DNA of 64,000 bases from assembly GCF_000192475.1 (NCBI RefSeq), contig NZ_AEYW01000012.1:124001-188000 (forward strand), read 5' to 3'. Positions 18,298 to 27,163 of this stretch are shown piece by piece. Within the stretch, counting starts at the first letter, position 1. Each line of letters begins with the position of its first letter. The stretch comes from Ruegeria conchae. Its GTDB lineage: Bacteria; Pseudomonadota; Alphaproteobacteria; Rhodobacterales; Rhodobacteraceae. The position numbers were made by a program, and so were the translations under genes. Below the pieces are notes generated by a model. It did no database searches, was not told the DNA's origin, and was given only the letters and a program-made list of their open reading frames with translations.

Positions 18298-19591
18298 ACT
18301 CAAACAGCTCGCGCGCGAAATGCAAGGGCAGGCACCGCTCCGGGGATCCGTGTTACTGTTCCTGATAGTGGGATGCATCATCACCGCGGTTGCGTGGGCA
18401 AATTTTACAGAGTTGGACGATGTTGTACGCGCCGATGGCCGCATAGTACCCTCCGGAGACATTCAGGTTATTGAAGCCACCGAGCCGGGGGTCCTGCAAT
18501 CTCTGCATGCATATGAAGGGCAGCTGGTCGAAGCCGGAGCGTTGTTGATGGAACTCGACAGTAACCAGATTGAACGTGAGTTAATTCAGGAACAACAACG
18601 CGCATATGCTTTAATGGCGCGTGCCCAGCGACTGCAGGCGGAAATAGACGGGAGTGATCTGCAGTTTGGCGAACCTTTGTTGAGCGAAGCTCCAAGCGTC
18701 GTACGATCAGAAACAGCGCTGTATCGGGGGAGGCAAGCTGAACTTGCCTCCGAGATTGCAATTCTGACGAGACAACACGAACAAAGACAGCGCGAGTACG
18801 AAGAGGGTTTGGTGGATCAGATTACAACAGTGGAAACATTGAATGTTCTGGCTGAAGAGCGCGCAATGATGGAGCCTCTGGTTGAGCAACGCATGGAACC
18901 TGTAACTACATTGCTTGCATTGCGTCGGAGTGAGGCAGAATGGACTGGCCGAAAGACCAGGGCTGAGGCGGTGATAAGCCGCCTTAAGGCCGGTCTTAAC
19001 GAAATAGATGAAAAAGTAAGCGCTACGCGCAGCAGATTTCGCAGCACTGCACTTACGGATTTGGCATTGGTTACGGCTGAGCTGTCGGCGTTGCAACCTG
19101 CCCTGCCCTCGCTTCGCGACCGGGTGTCGCGCGCGCAGATTCGTGCTCCGGTTCGAGGCATTGTAAATCGCATCCACAGTAAGACAATCGGAGGTTTGGC
19201 GCGCAGCGGTGAAGAATTGATCGAAATCGTGCCATTGGACGACGGATTGTTGGTGGAAGCTTACATTCGCCCCGATGACATCGCATTTTTGCATGCAGGA
19301 CAACAGGTTAAGATGAAGATTACGGCCTACGACTATTCTCGATACGGCAGCTTAGACGGTGAGATCATTCGCATTGGAGCTGACGCAGTAACGCGTACTG
19401 ACAGGAGTGAAGAAGAGGTCTTTGCAGTTGAAATTCAGACCTCGGACACCATGCTGGACGGATCTGGTATGGCGGTCGAGATCATACCCGGAATGATCGC
19501 GGAAGTTGATATCCTTGCGGGTCGAAAAACGGTGCTGGATTACCTGATCCAACCGGTATTGAAGATCAAGGACCAGGCCCTTCGCGAATGA
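18281..19591 (+). CDS. HlyD family type I secretion adaptor (LapC-like)
   Basis: 436-aa periplasmic adaptor. N-terminal cytoplasmic segment, one membrane span (about 24-44, SVLLFLIVGCIITAVAWANF), lipoyl half (IEATEPGVLQSLHAYEGQLV), long alpha-helical hairpin (about 95-270), and the C-terminal strands RAQIRAPVRGIVNRIHSKTI and LVEAYIRPDDIAFLHAGQQV typical of HlyD/LapC. Overlap with the transporter gene (18281-18297) shows they form one unit. Ends 68 bases before the convergent response regulator gene. Confidence 0.92.
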   Translation: MSRHPELKQLAREMQGQAPLRGSVLLFLIVGCIITAVAWANFTELDDVVRADGRIVPSGDIQVIEATEPGVLQSLHAYEGQLVEAGALLMELDSNQIERELIQEQQRAYALMARAQRLQAEIDGSDLQFGEPLLSEAPSVVRSETALYRGRQAELASEIAILTRQHEQRQREYEEGLVDQITTVETLNVLAEERAMMEPLVEQRMEPVTTLLALRRSEAEWTGRKTRAEAVISRLKAGLNEIDEKVSATRSRFRSTALTDLALVTAELSALQPALPSLRDRVSRAQIRAPVRGIVNRIHSKTIGGLARSGEELIEIVPLDDGLLVEAYIRPDDIAFLHAGQQVKMKITAYDYSRYGSLDGEIIRIGADAVTRTDRSEEEVFAVEIQTSDTMLDGSGMAVEIIPGMIAEVDILAGRKTVLDYLIQPVLKIKDQALRE

Positions 19592-19659
19592 GCTCTCGTC
19601 TCAAGAAATGCTGGCTCATTCGTCGTGGCGGTAAATTGACAATTGTTTAAAAGGGATGC

Positions 19660-20361
19660 TCATCGCCAGGCAACGTCGCCTAGAAAGATGTACCCTGCCC
19701 CGTAGATAGTTTTGATCAGGCGCGGATTTTTGGGGTCCTCTCCCAATTTTGTCCGCAACCGTGAGATACGTACATCCATCGCTCTTTCAAAGCTGTCACC
19801 AGCGCCACCACCTAAAATCTCTTGCATACGGGCCCGACTGATAAGGCGTTTGGGACTTTCGAGGAAGAGGCGCAGAACCTCACCTTCGGCGTGGCTGAAT
19901 GGTGTTTCCGCACCATTTTCATCAATCAGAACATATCGGTCAAAATGCGCGGTCCATCCGTTGAATTCGGCGGCATCTGAGTTTTGCACGGCAGGACCAG
20001 TAGACCGTAAGCGGGCGCGAACACGCGCGATGACCTCTGCGGGGTCGAAAGGTTTGGTTATGTAATCGTCCGCCCCAAGTTCGAGCCCTGTCACTCGATC
20101 CTGCACCTGTGCCCGGCCCGAGATGATAATGACAGCGGCCCCCTGCTCGAGCGCAAGGCGATGTACCAGTGCCAGTCCATCAGTATCAGGGAGCGACAAA
20201 TCTACAAGGCAGACATCTGGCGTGACCCGCTTCAACGACGCTTCGAATTCGCGCGCGCGCGCAAAGCTTTGGGTTCGAAAACCCGCATCTTCGAGAGCGC
20301 CTGTCAAAATGTGACGTATTTCGGGTTCATCATCAAGAATGGTCACCAATGGTTGTGTCAT
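19660..20361 (-). CDS. OmpR-family response regulator
   Basis: 233-aa two-component regulator. Receiver domain at 1-120 with acidic pocket D10/D11, phospho-acceptor D54 (CLVDLSLPD), T/S in IIISGRAQ and K in ITKPFDP. C-terminal winged-helix domain (Trans_reg_C) at about 135-230, with SRARMQEILGG and 'VRISRLRTKLGEDPKNPRLI...GAGYIF'. Its start directly abuts the stop of the hybrid kinase at 20362, so kinase and regulator are co-transcribed and likely cognate. Confidence 0.95.
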   Translation of the reverse strand: MTQPLVTILDDEPEIRHILTGALEDAGFRTQSFARAREFEASLKRVTPDVCLVDLSLPDTDGLALVHRLALEQGAAVIIISGRAQVQDRVTGLELGADDYITKPFDPAEVIARVRARLRSTGPAVQNSDAAEFNGWTAHFDRYVLIDENGAETPFSHAEGEVLRLFLESPKRLISRARMQEILGGGAGDSFERAMDVRISRLRTKLGEDPKNPRLIKTIYGAGYIFLGDVAWR

Positions 20362-22263
20362 CTACGCGGCCTCGGTACGGATCAGAGCGGAGAGCTGCTC
20401 TGGTGTGAAAGGTTTGCTCAGGACAGGCGCGCGTTTCAGCGCTTGATGATGCAACGGATCGGAAATCGGTAGGGATGTCATCAAGATGCAAGGCAAAGCA
20501 CCACTCAGATGGTCGACGATATCGATACCGGTGCCTTCACCCTCAAGCCGGATGTCTGATAGCACCAGCGTGATATCTTCAACATCGGACGTCAAAGTAA
20601 GTGCTTCTTCAACCGAGCTCGCTTCGATGACGGGACAGCCCAATCCAATCAGAATTTCCCGAAATTGGCTGCGCAATTCATCGTTGTCCTCAACCAAAAG
20701 TACAAGACCCGCCTGAGAGGGCGGCGCTGGTCGGAAAGGCAGGCGAATTACGACCGATGCACCAGAAGGAGTGTTCCGTAAATTCAGATCGCCCCCGGCG
20801 AGCTTTACGGTGTCATAAACCATCGGAAGCCCCAGCCCCGATCCATCGCTGCCTTTGGTGGTAAAGAACGGATTTAATGCTTGCTCCAGCGCCTCCGGAG
20901 TAAAGCCTGACCCCGTGTCCGAGACCGTAATCTCGATCCAAATGGTTCCGATCGCATGCACACTGATGGTAATTTGACCGGACGTACCACAGGCGTCTCG
21001 GGCATTCAGCACGAGATTTAGCAGAGCATCCTGCACCATACCTGGATCAAGCATCAACGGCTTGTTGGGCAGAGTATTTACGACCGACAGTCCCATTCCA
21101 CGCGGTAAGGAAGGTGTGGCCAGAATGCGCAAATCCTCGAGTAGCCCGCGCATATCCGTCGCCTGTGGTTGTGGTGTGCGATTGCCAGTCATGTCTGCGA
21201 TGCGGTTCAACAATTGCCCGCCTCGCCGTGCGGTCTGCTGCGTGGCGGCGATCAGTTGGTCTGCTTCTTTAGGCAAATCCATCTTCTCCAGACGCGCCTG
21301 CATGCCAAGTATTATGGTCAATAAATTCGAAAAATCGTGCGCGAGCCCACTTGTCATTTGCGCCGCCATCGCTCTGCGTCGTGTTTGCTGAAGGGCGACA
21401 CGAGCTTGTGTCTCTTCGGTAATATCCACCGACATGACATAAACGCCACCAGCTTCGTCTGGCGTGAAGGACACGCGAATGCGGCGCGAATCCTGATCCT
21501 CGGTAAACTCAAAAACCGATGGTTGGCCGCCATACGCCTGTTCCAGATGCGGTTTTACCCGATCATAGGCCGATTGCCCCAAGGCCTTTGATATGTGAAG
21601 GCCCAGAATGTCAGACGGGCGGCCGGGCATAACCGAACTGAGGCGGCGGTTTGAGTAATCGTATCGTCCATCAGTATCCAGATGCGCGATATGAGCCGGC
21701 ATCATCTCGGTTGTCATCCGCGTGCGCGCCTCGATCTCGGTCAACTGGCGCTTAGCCTCTTCAAGCGCCGTAATCGTTGCAGCCAGTTTCCGGTTTGTTG
21801 CCGAAAGCTCTTCGGCGTGTCCTAAAAGTTGGCCGGACAGTTCTTCTGAGCGGGCTCGCAGCAAATCTTCCACCCGCTTTGTGCGCGTAATGTCTGTGTA
21901 AACAGCCACCCAACCACCATTCGGCAAGGGCGCACCTTCGACCGAGATCACTTGGCCATTGGGTCGAGTACGCTCCATGTAGTGTGGCTCGAACGCCAAC
22001 GCCTGAGCAACGCGGGTCTCAACCATTTCGGCGACATCACCGTCCGGGCCGTACTCGCCACGGCTGGCGAGAAAGTGAATGGTGTCGTGGAACAATGCAC
22101 CTGGTTCGACAAGCTCATCCGGCAATCCGAACATTTCCTGAAATCTCAAATTGCTGACTACAAGGCGCAACTGACTGTCATAGATCGACAGCGCTTGCCC
22201 GATCAGGTTCAGGCCAGCCGTTGTCATCGCCTTAATGCGTTGTTCAGATATCTCCAAATTCAT
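20362..22263 (-). CDS. Hybrid sensor histidine kinase (PAS-PAS-HisKA-HATPase-REC)
   Basis: 633-aa kinase with no membrane span seen, so probably cytosolic. PAS_7-like domain at about 15-125 (LSIYDSQLRLVVSNLRFQEM), a coiled coil at 135-180, a second PAS at 190-290, dimerisation domain with phospho-acceptor H309 (GLAHDFSNLL), ATPase domain with N box (LNLVLNARDA), G1 (DTGSGF), F (FFTTK) and G2 (GSGLGLPMV) motifs, then a C-terminal receiver with D570 (LVLSDIRLEG). It starts 55 bases after the aspartate decarboxylase stop on the same strand, so it may share that operon. Signal unknown. Confidence 0.93.
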   Translation of the reverse strand: MNLEISEQRIKAMTTAGLNLIGQALSIYDSQLRLVVSNLRFQEMFGLPDELVEPGALFHDTIHFLASRGEYGPDGDVAEMVETRVAQALAFEPHYMERTRPNGQVISVEGAPLPNGGWVAVYTDITRTKRVEDLLRARSEELSGQLLGHAEELSATNRKLAATITALEEAKRQLTEIEARTRMTTEMMPAHIAHLDTDGRYDYSNRRLSSVMPGRPSDILGLHISKALGQSAYDRVKPHLEQAYGGQPSVFEFTEDQDSRRIRVSFTPDEAGGVYVMSVDITEETQARVALQQTRRRAMAAQMTSGLAHDFSNLLTIILGMQARLEKMDLPKEADQLIAATQQTARRGGQLLNRIADMTGNRTPQPQATDMRGLLEDLRILATPSLPRGMGLSVVNTLPNKPLMLDPGMVQDALLNLVLNARDACGTSGQITISVHAIGTIWIEITVSDTGSGFTPEALEQALNPFFTTKGSDGSGLGLPMVYDTVKLAGGDLNLRNTPSGASVVIRLPFRPAPPSQAGLVLLVEDNDELRSQFREILIGLGCPVIEASSVEEALTLTSDVEDITLVLSDIRLEGEGTGIDIVDHLSGALPCILMTSLPISDPLHHQALKRAPVLSKPFTPEQLSALIRTEAA

Positions 22264-22318
22264 CCTCCCCTGCGCCTATGGGTAACACCAGTTCAGGCAC
22301 AGGTGTAGGGAATTTGAT

Positions 22319-23935
22319 CTAGCCATGCAGCGGCAAATTGTTCGCGGCGCGGTAGGCCTGCACGTAGCCCCGCGCAACCGATCGAACAGCTATTCCGATC
22401 TGCGAATAGGCTTCATCCGGCAGGTTTGCGAAGGACACGCGGGCCGACCATCCGGGTGCATCAAATCCGCTGCCGTTTAGCAAAACGATGCCATAGTCTT
22501 CGGCCAACTTGAACGCGATATCCAACGGGTGAACATTCTGTTTAATCCAAGCCACGACATCTTCGCCGACATATTTTCGCAGCCAGTATTCAAAATCGAT
22601 GATGCCGTAATATGCGTCGTAGTGCTCACCTGCCTGCACCTCGATCCCCATCGCTTCGGTCAGGAGTTTAAAACGGCGATGAACCAGTTCCATGCAGGCG
22701 GTCTGATAGATTTTCTTGCTATCGACCAATTCGCACAGCGAAAACAGAGTCATCATAACCTGCTGCGGCAGTGATAGACCCGCTGTGTGGTTTAGAGCGA
22801 CATCGCGACTATCGGCCACTAACCGGTCAATAAAGCGGATATCCCGTGGCGTCAGGCTGAGTGTGCCATAGCGCTTGTCCAAGGCCTGTTTGATCTCGTC
22901 CGGATGATCCGCCAGTTTCAGATCGAAGATATTGTCTTGCGCTACGGCAATCACTCCAAGCCGCCAGCCGGTGCAGCCAAAATACTTCGAATAGGAATAT
23001 ACTCCGATCGTATTGCGCGGCAGATGGCCCATGACCGAGGTAAAATCATGCACAAAGGTGCCGTAGACATCATCTGTCAGCACGATCAAGTCAGGACGTT
23101 GATTTTCCACTAAATCCGCCAACTTGCGCAACGAAGCGGTGCTGAGCGCAACTGAAGACGGATTGCCGGGATTGACCAGAAAGAACGCCTTTACTTTGGG
23201 ATCTTTCAACTTTCCCACAGCGTGGTCAGTCAGTTGGAACCCGTCTTCCTCGTCGGTCTCCACATGGACAGATTCAAGGCTGTAGTCCTCCAGCTCTGGC
23301 ATTTCCAGATAGGGGGTGAATATCGGTGTGCATAGCGCAATGGTATCGCCGGGGTTCAGCAGCCGATTGGCTTTCAGAGACTTGAAGATGTAGCACATCG
23401 CCGCCGTACCGCCTTCGACTGCGAACAGATCGAACTGAGCGTCAGGCCGGTGACCCCGGCACATGGACCACATCAGGTACTCATGGGCGATGGCGGCATT
23501 GTGTTTCAGAATGCGGTCGGGGACCGGATAGTTGTCACCGATGATCGAATCCGTCAGCTCATGCACAAATTCATTCGCATCGAAATCAAGTGCGGAAATG
23601 GCATGCGCCACGACCTCAAGCAGCGTGTCGACACCCGGTGTTTCAGAATGATCAGACGCCCAACTCTGCAGCCGTTCATGGCAGCCTTTCTGCGCAGGCA
23701 TTCCGCCTAAACCAGCAGGATGGTCCATCACGCGTTTGGATTCAGTTATTGCAAATTGACCAAGGGCAAAGAACGCTTCGCGTGGGCGGGTGGCGACCCA
23801 GTTGGGATTGCCTCGTCCTGCATTCAGAAAGGCGCTGTTGGCCTTGTGCGCCTCAGCCGATGCCAGTTTGATCAGCTCATCTTTGATCTGAAACGGGCTG
23901 AGTGCTTCGTAGTCGTGCAGCGTTACTCTATCCAT
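22319..23935 (-). CDS. asdA: Aspartate 4-decarboxylase (bifunctional with aspartate aminotransferase activity)
   Basis: 538-aa PLP enzyme that converts L-aspartate to L-alanine and CO2. Fold type I aminotransferase with the long N-terminal arm typical of AsdA (DYEALSPFQIKDELIKLA, FLNAGRGNPNWVATRPREAF). Schiff-base lysine is K317 in YSYSKYFGCTGWRLG, very near the position reported for characterised enzymes. Downstream of an AspT antiporter with 18 bases between them, the classic pairing: the antiporter swaps aspartate for alanine and the decarboxylation consumes a cytosolic proton. Cytosolic. Confidence 0.93.
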   Translation of the reverse strand: MDRVTLHDYEALSPFQIKDELIKLASAEAHKANSAFLNAGRGNPNWVATRPREAFFALGQFAITESKRVMDHPAGLGGMPAQKGCHERLQSWASDHSETPGVDTLLEVVAHAISALDFDANEFVHELTDSIIGDNYPVPDRILKHNAAIAHEYLMWSMCRGHRPDAQFDLFAVEGGTAAMCYIFKSLKANRLLNPGDTIALCTPIFTPYLEMPELEDYSLESVHVETDEEDGFQLTDHAVGKLKDPKVKAFFLVNPGNPSSVALSTASLRKLADLVENQRPDLIVLTDDVYGTFVHDFTSVMGHLPRNTIGVYSYSKYFGCTGWRLGVIAVAQDNIFDLKLADHPDEIKQALDKRYGTLSLTPRDIRFIDRLVADSRDVALNHTAGLSLPQQVMMTLFSLCELVDSKKIYQTACMELVHRRFKLLTEAMGIEVQAGEHYDAYYGIIDFEYWLRKYVGEDVVAWIKQNVHPLDIAFKLAEDYGIVLLNGSGFDAPGWSARVSFANLPDEAYSQIGIAVRSVARGYVQAYRAANNLPLHG

Positions 23936-23953
23936 ACCGTGAACCTCTTCAAA

Positions 23954-25642
23954 TCAGCTTAAGATCAAAACGACGACCATACCGAAGATGGTCAGCAATG
24001 TGTTCCCTATCGCATACGGCATTCCGTAACCCAGCGCCGGGATGCGACTTTGCGCGGCTTCTTGGATCATACCCAATGCAGCTGTGGTGGTCCGAGCGCC
24101 GGCACAGGCGCCGAACAAGATCGCAGGGTGAAACTTGAACACGTAATGTCCGACATAGACCGCAAAAATCATCGGCAGCGAAGTTGCGACGATCCCCCAC
24201 AGCAACAGCGCAATACCAGCCTGTTGCAGCCCCGCGACAAATCCCGGCCCTGCGGTGATCCCGATCACCGCGATAAAGACGTTCAGACCCAGCGTGTTCA
24301 TCAACCAGAGCGCCGGGCCAGGTATTCGGCCAAATGTCGGATGGACAGTGCGCAGCCAGCCCAGCACCAGCCCGGCCAGTAGCGCGCCTCCGGTGGTGGA
24401 AAGGCTGATCGGAAAACCACCCATTATGACTGACAGAGTTCCGATGATCCCACCGATGAATATGCCCCAACCCACAAAGGCCAGATCCGTGGTATCTACC
24501 GGGCGGTCTGCATAGCCGATCTGGGCAATTGCGGCCTCAACGTGCCGCTTGCTGCCCTGAATTGTGACGATGTCACCTCGATGCACAACGGTGCCTGGCA
24601 GCAGCGGCAAATCCTGCATGTTGCGCATCAGTTTCGAGACATAAATGCCCCGCGCGATCGACAATTTGCTTAGTTCTTCAAGCGTCTTGTTATGCACCTC
24701 TTTGCTGGTGATCAGCACATCCAGCTTTTCCGATGGAATACTCAGTAGATCAGGCGCATCAGCTTCTGTGAGGTTGGTCTCAAGCAACCCCACCAGATCA
24801 GCGCGGCGGCCTGAGAACATCACGATATCTCCGACCTGCAATACGGTGTTATCGTCTACCTCAATGATCTTCCCGTCGCGTCTAAGGCGTTCGGCATAGA
24901 TGCGGATACCGGGCATCAGGTTTTTGACCGGTTGCCCCAGCAGATCGCTACCTTCTGGGATCTCGAAGGCCCGCGCCTCGATCGCGCGATAAGCTGAGAC
25001 GATGCCATCACCGGTTTCCACCGATGTCGTGCCACCCAGCTTGGCCTCATACTCCTTGCAGGCCGCGACCAGATCGACGCCGATCAGGCGCGGGCCGATC
25101 TTGGCCAGAATGATGGCCGACCCGATAGTGCCGTAGATGTAGGTCACCGCATAGGCGATCGGAATCTGGTTAGCATAGGTCTTGGCCTGTTCCGCAGACA
25201 GGCCCAGCTGACCGATCTGGTCAGTGGCGACTCCAATCGCCGCCGAAATCGTCTGCGATCCGGCATAAAGCCCTGCTGCATAGCCAAGCTCCAGCCCCGC
25301 CACCTTGGCTGCGATGATCGGAATAACAAGGCAAAGCGCGAGCACGCTGAGCGCAAAGAGCACCTCGCGCGCGCCGTCTGCCTTCAAACCGCGAATGAAC
25401 TGCGGTCCGACACCGTAGCCCACGGCAAATATAAACATAATGAAGAATGTCGATTTAACGGCCGAGTCGATGTCAATCTGGGCTTGCCCAATCACCACAG
25501 CCGCCAGCAAAGTTGCGGTGACTGTGCCCAGGCTGAATCCCATCACCTTCCACGGGCCGACTAAGAAACCGATACCGATCGACAAAAATACCGCCAACTC
25601 AGGATAATTCTGTAGAATATTCACCAACCAATCGACCATCAT
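23954..25642 (-). CDS. aspT: Aspartate:alanine antiporter
   Basis: 562-aa membrane carrier of the AAE family. About ten hydrophobic spans in two blocks (1-165 and 385-562) around a central soluble region with two TrkA-C (RCK_C) domains at about 205-290 and 295-375 (for example LQVGDIVMFSGRRADLVGLL and VVHRGDIVTIQGSKRHVEAA). Such carriers exchange external aspartate for internal alanine and so generate a membrane potential. ATG 25642 is preceded on the minus strand by AGAGGTGG. It leads a minus-strand run aspT-asdA-kinase-regulator. Confidence 0.93.
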   Translation of the reverse strand: MMVDWLVNILQNYPELAVFLSIGIGFLVGPWKVMGFSLGTVTATLLAAVVIGQAQIDIDSAVKSTFFIMFIFAVGYGVGPQFIRGLKADGAREVLFALSVLALCLVIPIIAAKVAGLELGYAAGLYAGSQTISAAIGVATDQIGQLGLSAEQAKTYANQIPIAYAVTYIYGTIGSAIILAKIGPRLIGVDLVAACKEYEAKLGGTTSVETGDGIVSAYRAIEARAFEIPEGSDLLGQPVKNLMPGIRIYAERLRRDGKIIEVDDNTVLQVGDIVMFSGRRADLVGLLETNLTEADAPDLLSIPSEKLDVLITSKEVHNKTLEELSKLSIARGIYVSKLMRNMQDLPLLPGTVVHRGDIVTIQGSKRHVEAAIAQIGYADRPVDTTDLAFVGWGIFIGGIIGTLSVIMGGFPISLSTTGGALLAGLVLGWLRTVHPTFGRIPGPALWLMNTLGLNVFIAVIGITAGPGFVAGLQQAGIALLLWGIVATSLPMIFAVYVGHYVFKFHPAILFGACAGARTTTAALGMIQEAAQSRIPALGYGMPYAIGNTLLTIFGMVVVLILS

Positions 25643-26037
25643 CCACCTCTCAGTTCGTGCGCAATAGGCATGTGGTGCAAGCGTCGGTGGCGAGGCAGAA
25701 ATGCGCCCTGCAAGCTAATCTATTTGCCGACCAAGCCGCACGTTCGACAAACTCAACCACAACTTGAAATTCCAGCACACGATACCTCAAGAAGGATATT
25801 TGTCCATAATTATCTGAATATTAACCTGTTTTGCTCCCGCGCGCCTATCAATATCCTTTGAGGTTTGGCCAGCAGAATCTTGGTATTCAAATGACGGGTT
25901 TCGACCAATTGCACTGTTTCTTTAGCAATCTTCGCCCCGAATTTCACTGTCGCACACTCGCCATGCGTGAGGGTAAAATCTTAGCTTGTTTGAACAAATC
26001 CATTGCAGGTCCCAAGTGTTTGCCATCACATACGGCT
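25643..26037. other. Divergent promoter region between aspT and the Mla-type operon
   Basis: About 395 bases without a convincing gene; the open frame of the permease extends back to 25831 but the added residues (MLPRAYQYPLRFGQQ onward) have no permease-like character and the STAS domain starts after ATG 26038. It contains the inverted repeat 25785-25863 and A+T-rich DNA (CATAATTATCTGAATATTAA) that could hold promoters for both directions. Confidence 0.5.
25785..25863. repeat. Spaced inverted repeat upstream of aspT
   Basis: CCTCAAGAAGGATATT at 25785-25800 is mirrored by AATATCCTTTGAGG at 25850-25863, with two extra bases in the left arm and about 49 bases between arms. The A+T-rich spacer contains a likely promoter area. 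It could be a pair of operator half-sites bound by a looping regulator, possibly the response regulator at the end of the aspT run, or a cruciform. Purely structural observation. Confidence 0.4.
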
Positions 26038-27162
26038 ATGACACGGCCGACGATAAATTCTGAGACGAGCGCAACCGGCGTTTGCATACGGATATCGGGG
26101 GACTTGCGCACGCAATCGTTGGATCGTGTTGAAGGGGATTTTGCGACTCTTATGCCCAACGGGCAAGATGCTACGATAGACATGTCACAAGTCGAGTCTT
26201 TGGATACCGGAGGGGCATGGCTTGTTGCCAACCTCGTACGACGGATGAGTTCCAATGGGGCCCAGGTTCGGCTTGAAGGAGTGGCCCCAGCGCATTCTTC
26301 GTTGATCGAGACGGTATCGCACAACTTACCCGATGCGGCCGGAGAGGAGCTGCCGCCGCAGGGTTTTGTGAACTGGGTTGCCCGGGTCGGTCAAAGGACT
26401 TTTGGTGCCTGGCAGGACACGTTGTCGATCGTCGGTTTCCTGGGCCTTACCCTGCATCGCTTGGTTCGAACTTTGATCATGCCCTGGCGGTTGCGGCGTG
26501 CTGCTTTGTTCTCGCAGATGGAGCAGGTCGGCTTCAAAGCTCTGCCGATCGTTTCCTTGATGGGCTTTTTGATTGGGGTTGTCTTAGCGTTCCAGGGTGC
26601 GACTCAGTTAAAACAGTTTGGGGCCGAGATCTTTGTAGTGGAGCTGATCTCAATCTCTATCCTGCGAGAGCTGGGTATCCTGCTAACCGCGATTATAGTC
26701 GCAGGCCGTTCTGGATCGGCCTTTACCGCCTCAATCGGCTCCATGAAGGTGCAGGAAGAAATTGATGCGATGCGGACACTCGGGCTTGACCCGATCGAAG
26801 TTCTCGTCATCCCGCGTGTCGTAGCCTTGCTTATCATGCTGCCAATCCTGGGCTTTGTGGCCGACATGGCAGGTTTAATCGGTGGCGCTTTGATGAGTTG
26901 GATCGACCTTGGAGTGAGCCCTGGCATGTTCCTGACCCGGTTGAAGGAAAATACTGGGGTGGCACAACTTGCCGTTGGAATGATCAAAGCTCCTTTCTTC
27001 GCGTTGGTGATCGGAGTTATTGCTTGCTGGCAAGCCATGCAGGTCAAAGGTTCATCGGAAAGTGTTGGTCAGCGGACGACAGCCTCGGTCGTGCAATCGA
27101 TCTTCATGGTAATTGCGATAGACGCGCTGTTCTCGATCTTTTTCTCAGAAATGGGGATATGA
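26038..27162 (+). CDS. STAS domain-MlaE family lipid ABC transporter permease fusion
   Basis: 374-aa inner-membrane permease of an Mla/Mce-type phospholipid transporter. Residues 1-95 form a STAS (MlaB-like) domain (DATIDMSQVESLDTGGAWLV), fused to an MlaE/YrbE permease domain (120-374) with LISISILRELGILLTAII, 'GRSGSAFTASIGSMKVQEEIDAM' and the conserved LGLDP. I start at ATG 26038, the codon nearest the STAS domain. The stop overlaps the ATPase start region by spacing of one base. Fusion makes a separate MlaB unnecessary. Confidence 0.9.
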   Translation: MTRPTINSETSATGVCIRISGDLRTQSLDRVEGDFATLMPNGQDATIDMSQVESLDTGGAWLVANLVRRMSSNGAQVRLEGVAPAHSSLIETVSHNLPDAAGEELPPQGFVNWVARVGQRTFGAWQDTLSIVGFLGLTLHRLVRTLIMPWRLRRAALFSQMEQVGFKALPIVSLMGFLIGVVLAFQGATQLKQFGAEIFVVELISISILRELGILLTAIIVAGRSGSAFTASIGSMKVQEEIDAMRTLGLDPIEVLVIPRVVALLIMLPILGFVADMAGLIGGALMSWIDLGVSPGMFLTRLKENTGVAQLAVGMIKAPFFALVIGVIACWQAMQVKGSSESVGQRTTASVVQSIFMVIAIDALFSIFFSEMGI

Positions 27163-27163
27163 G

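Noticed and set aside
25831..26037. N-terminal extension of the STAS-MlaE permease
   Set aside because: The extra 69 residues are Cys/His/Phe-rich without domain character; ATG 26038 directly precedes the STAS domain.
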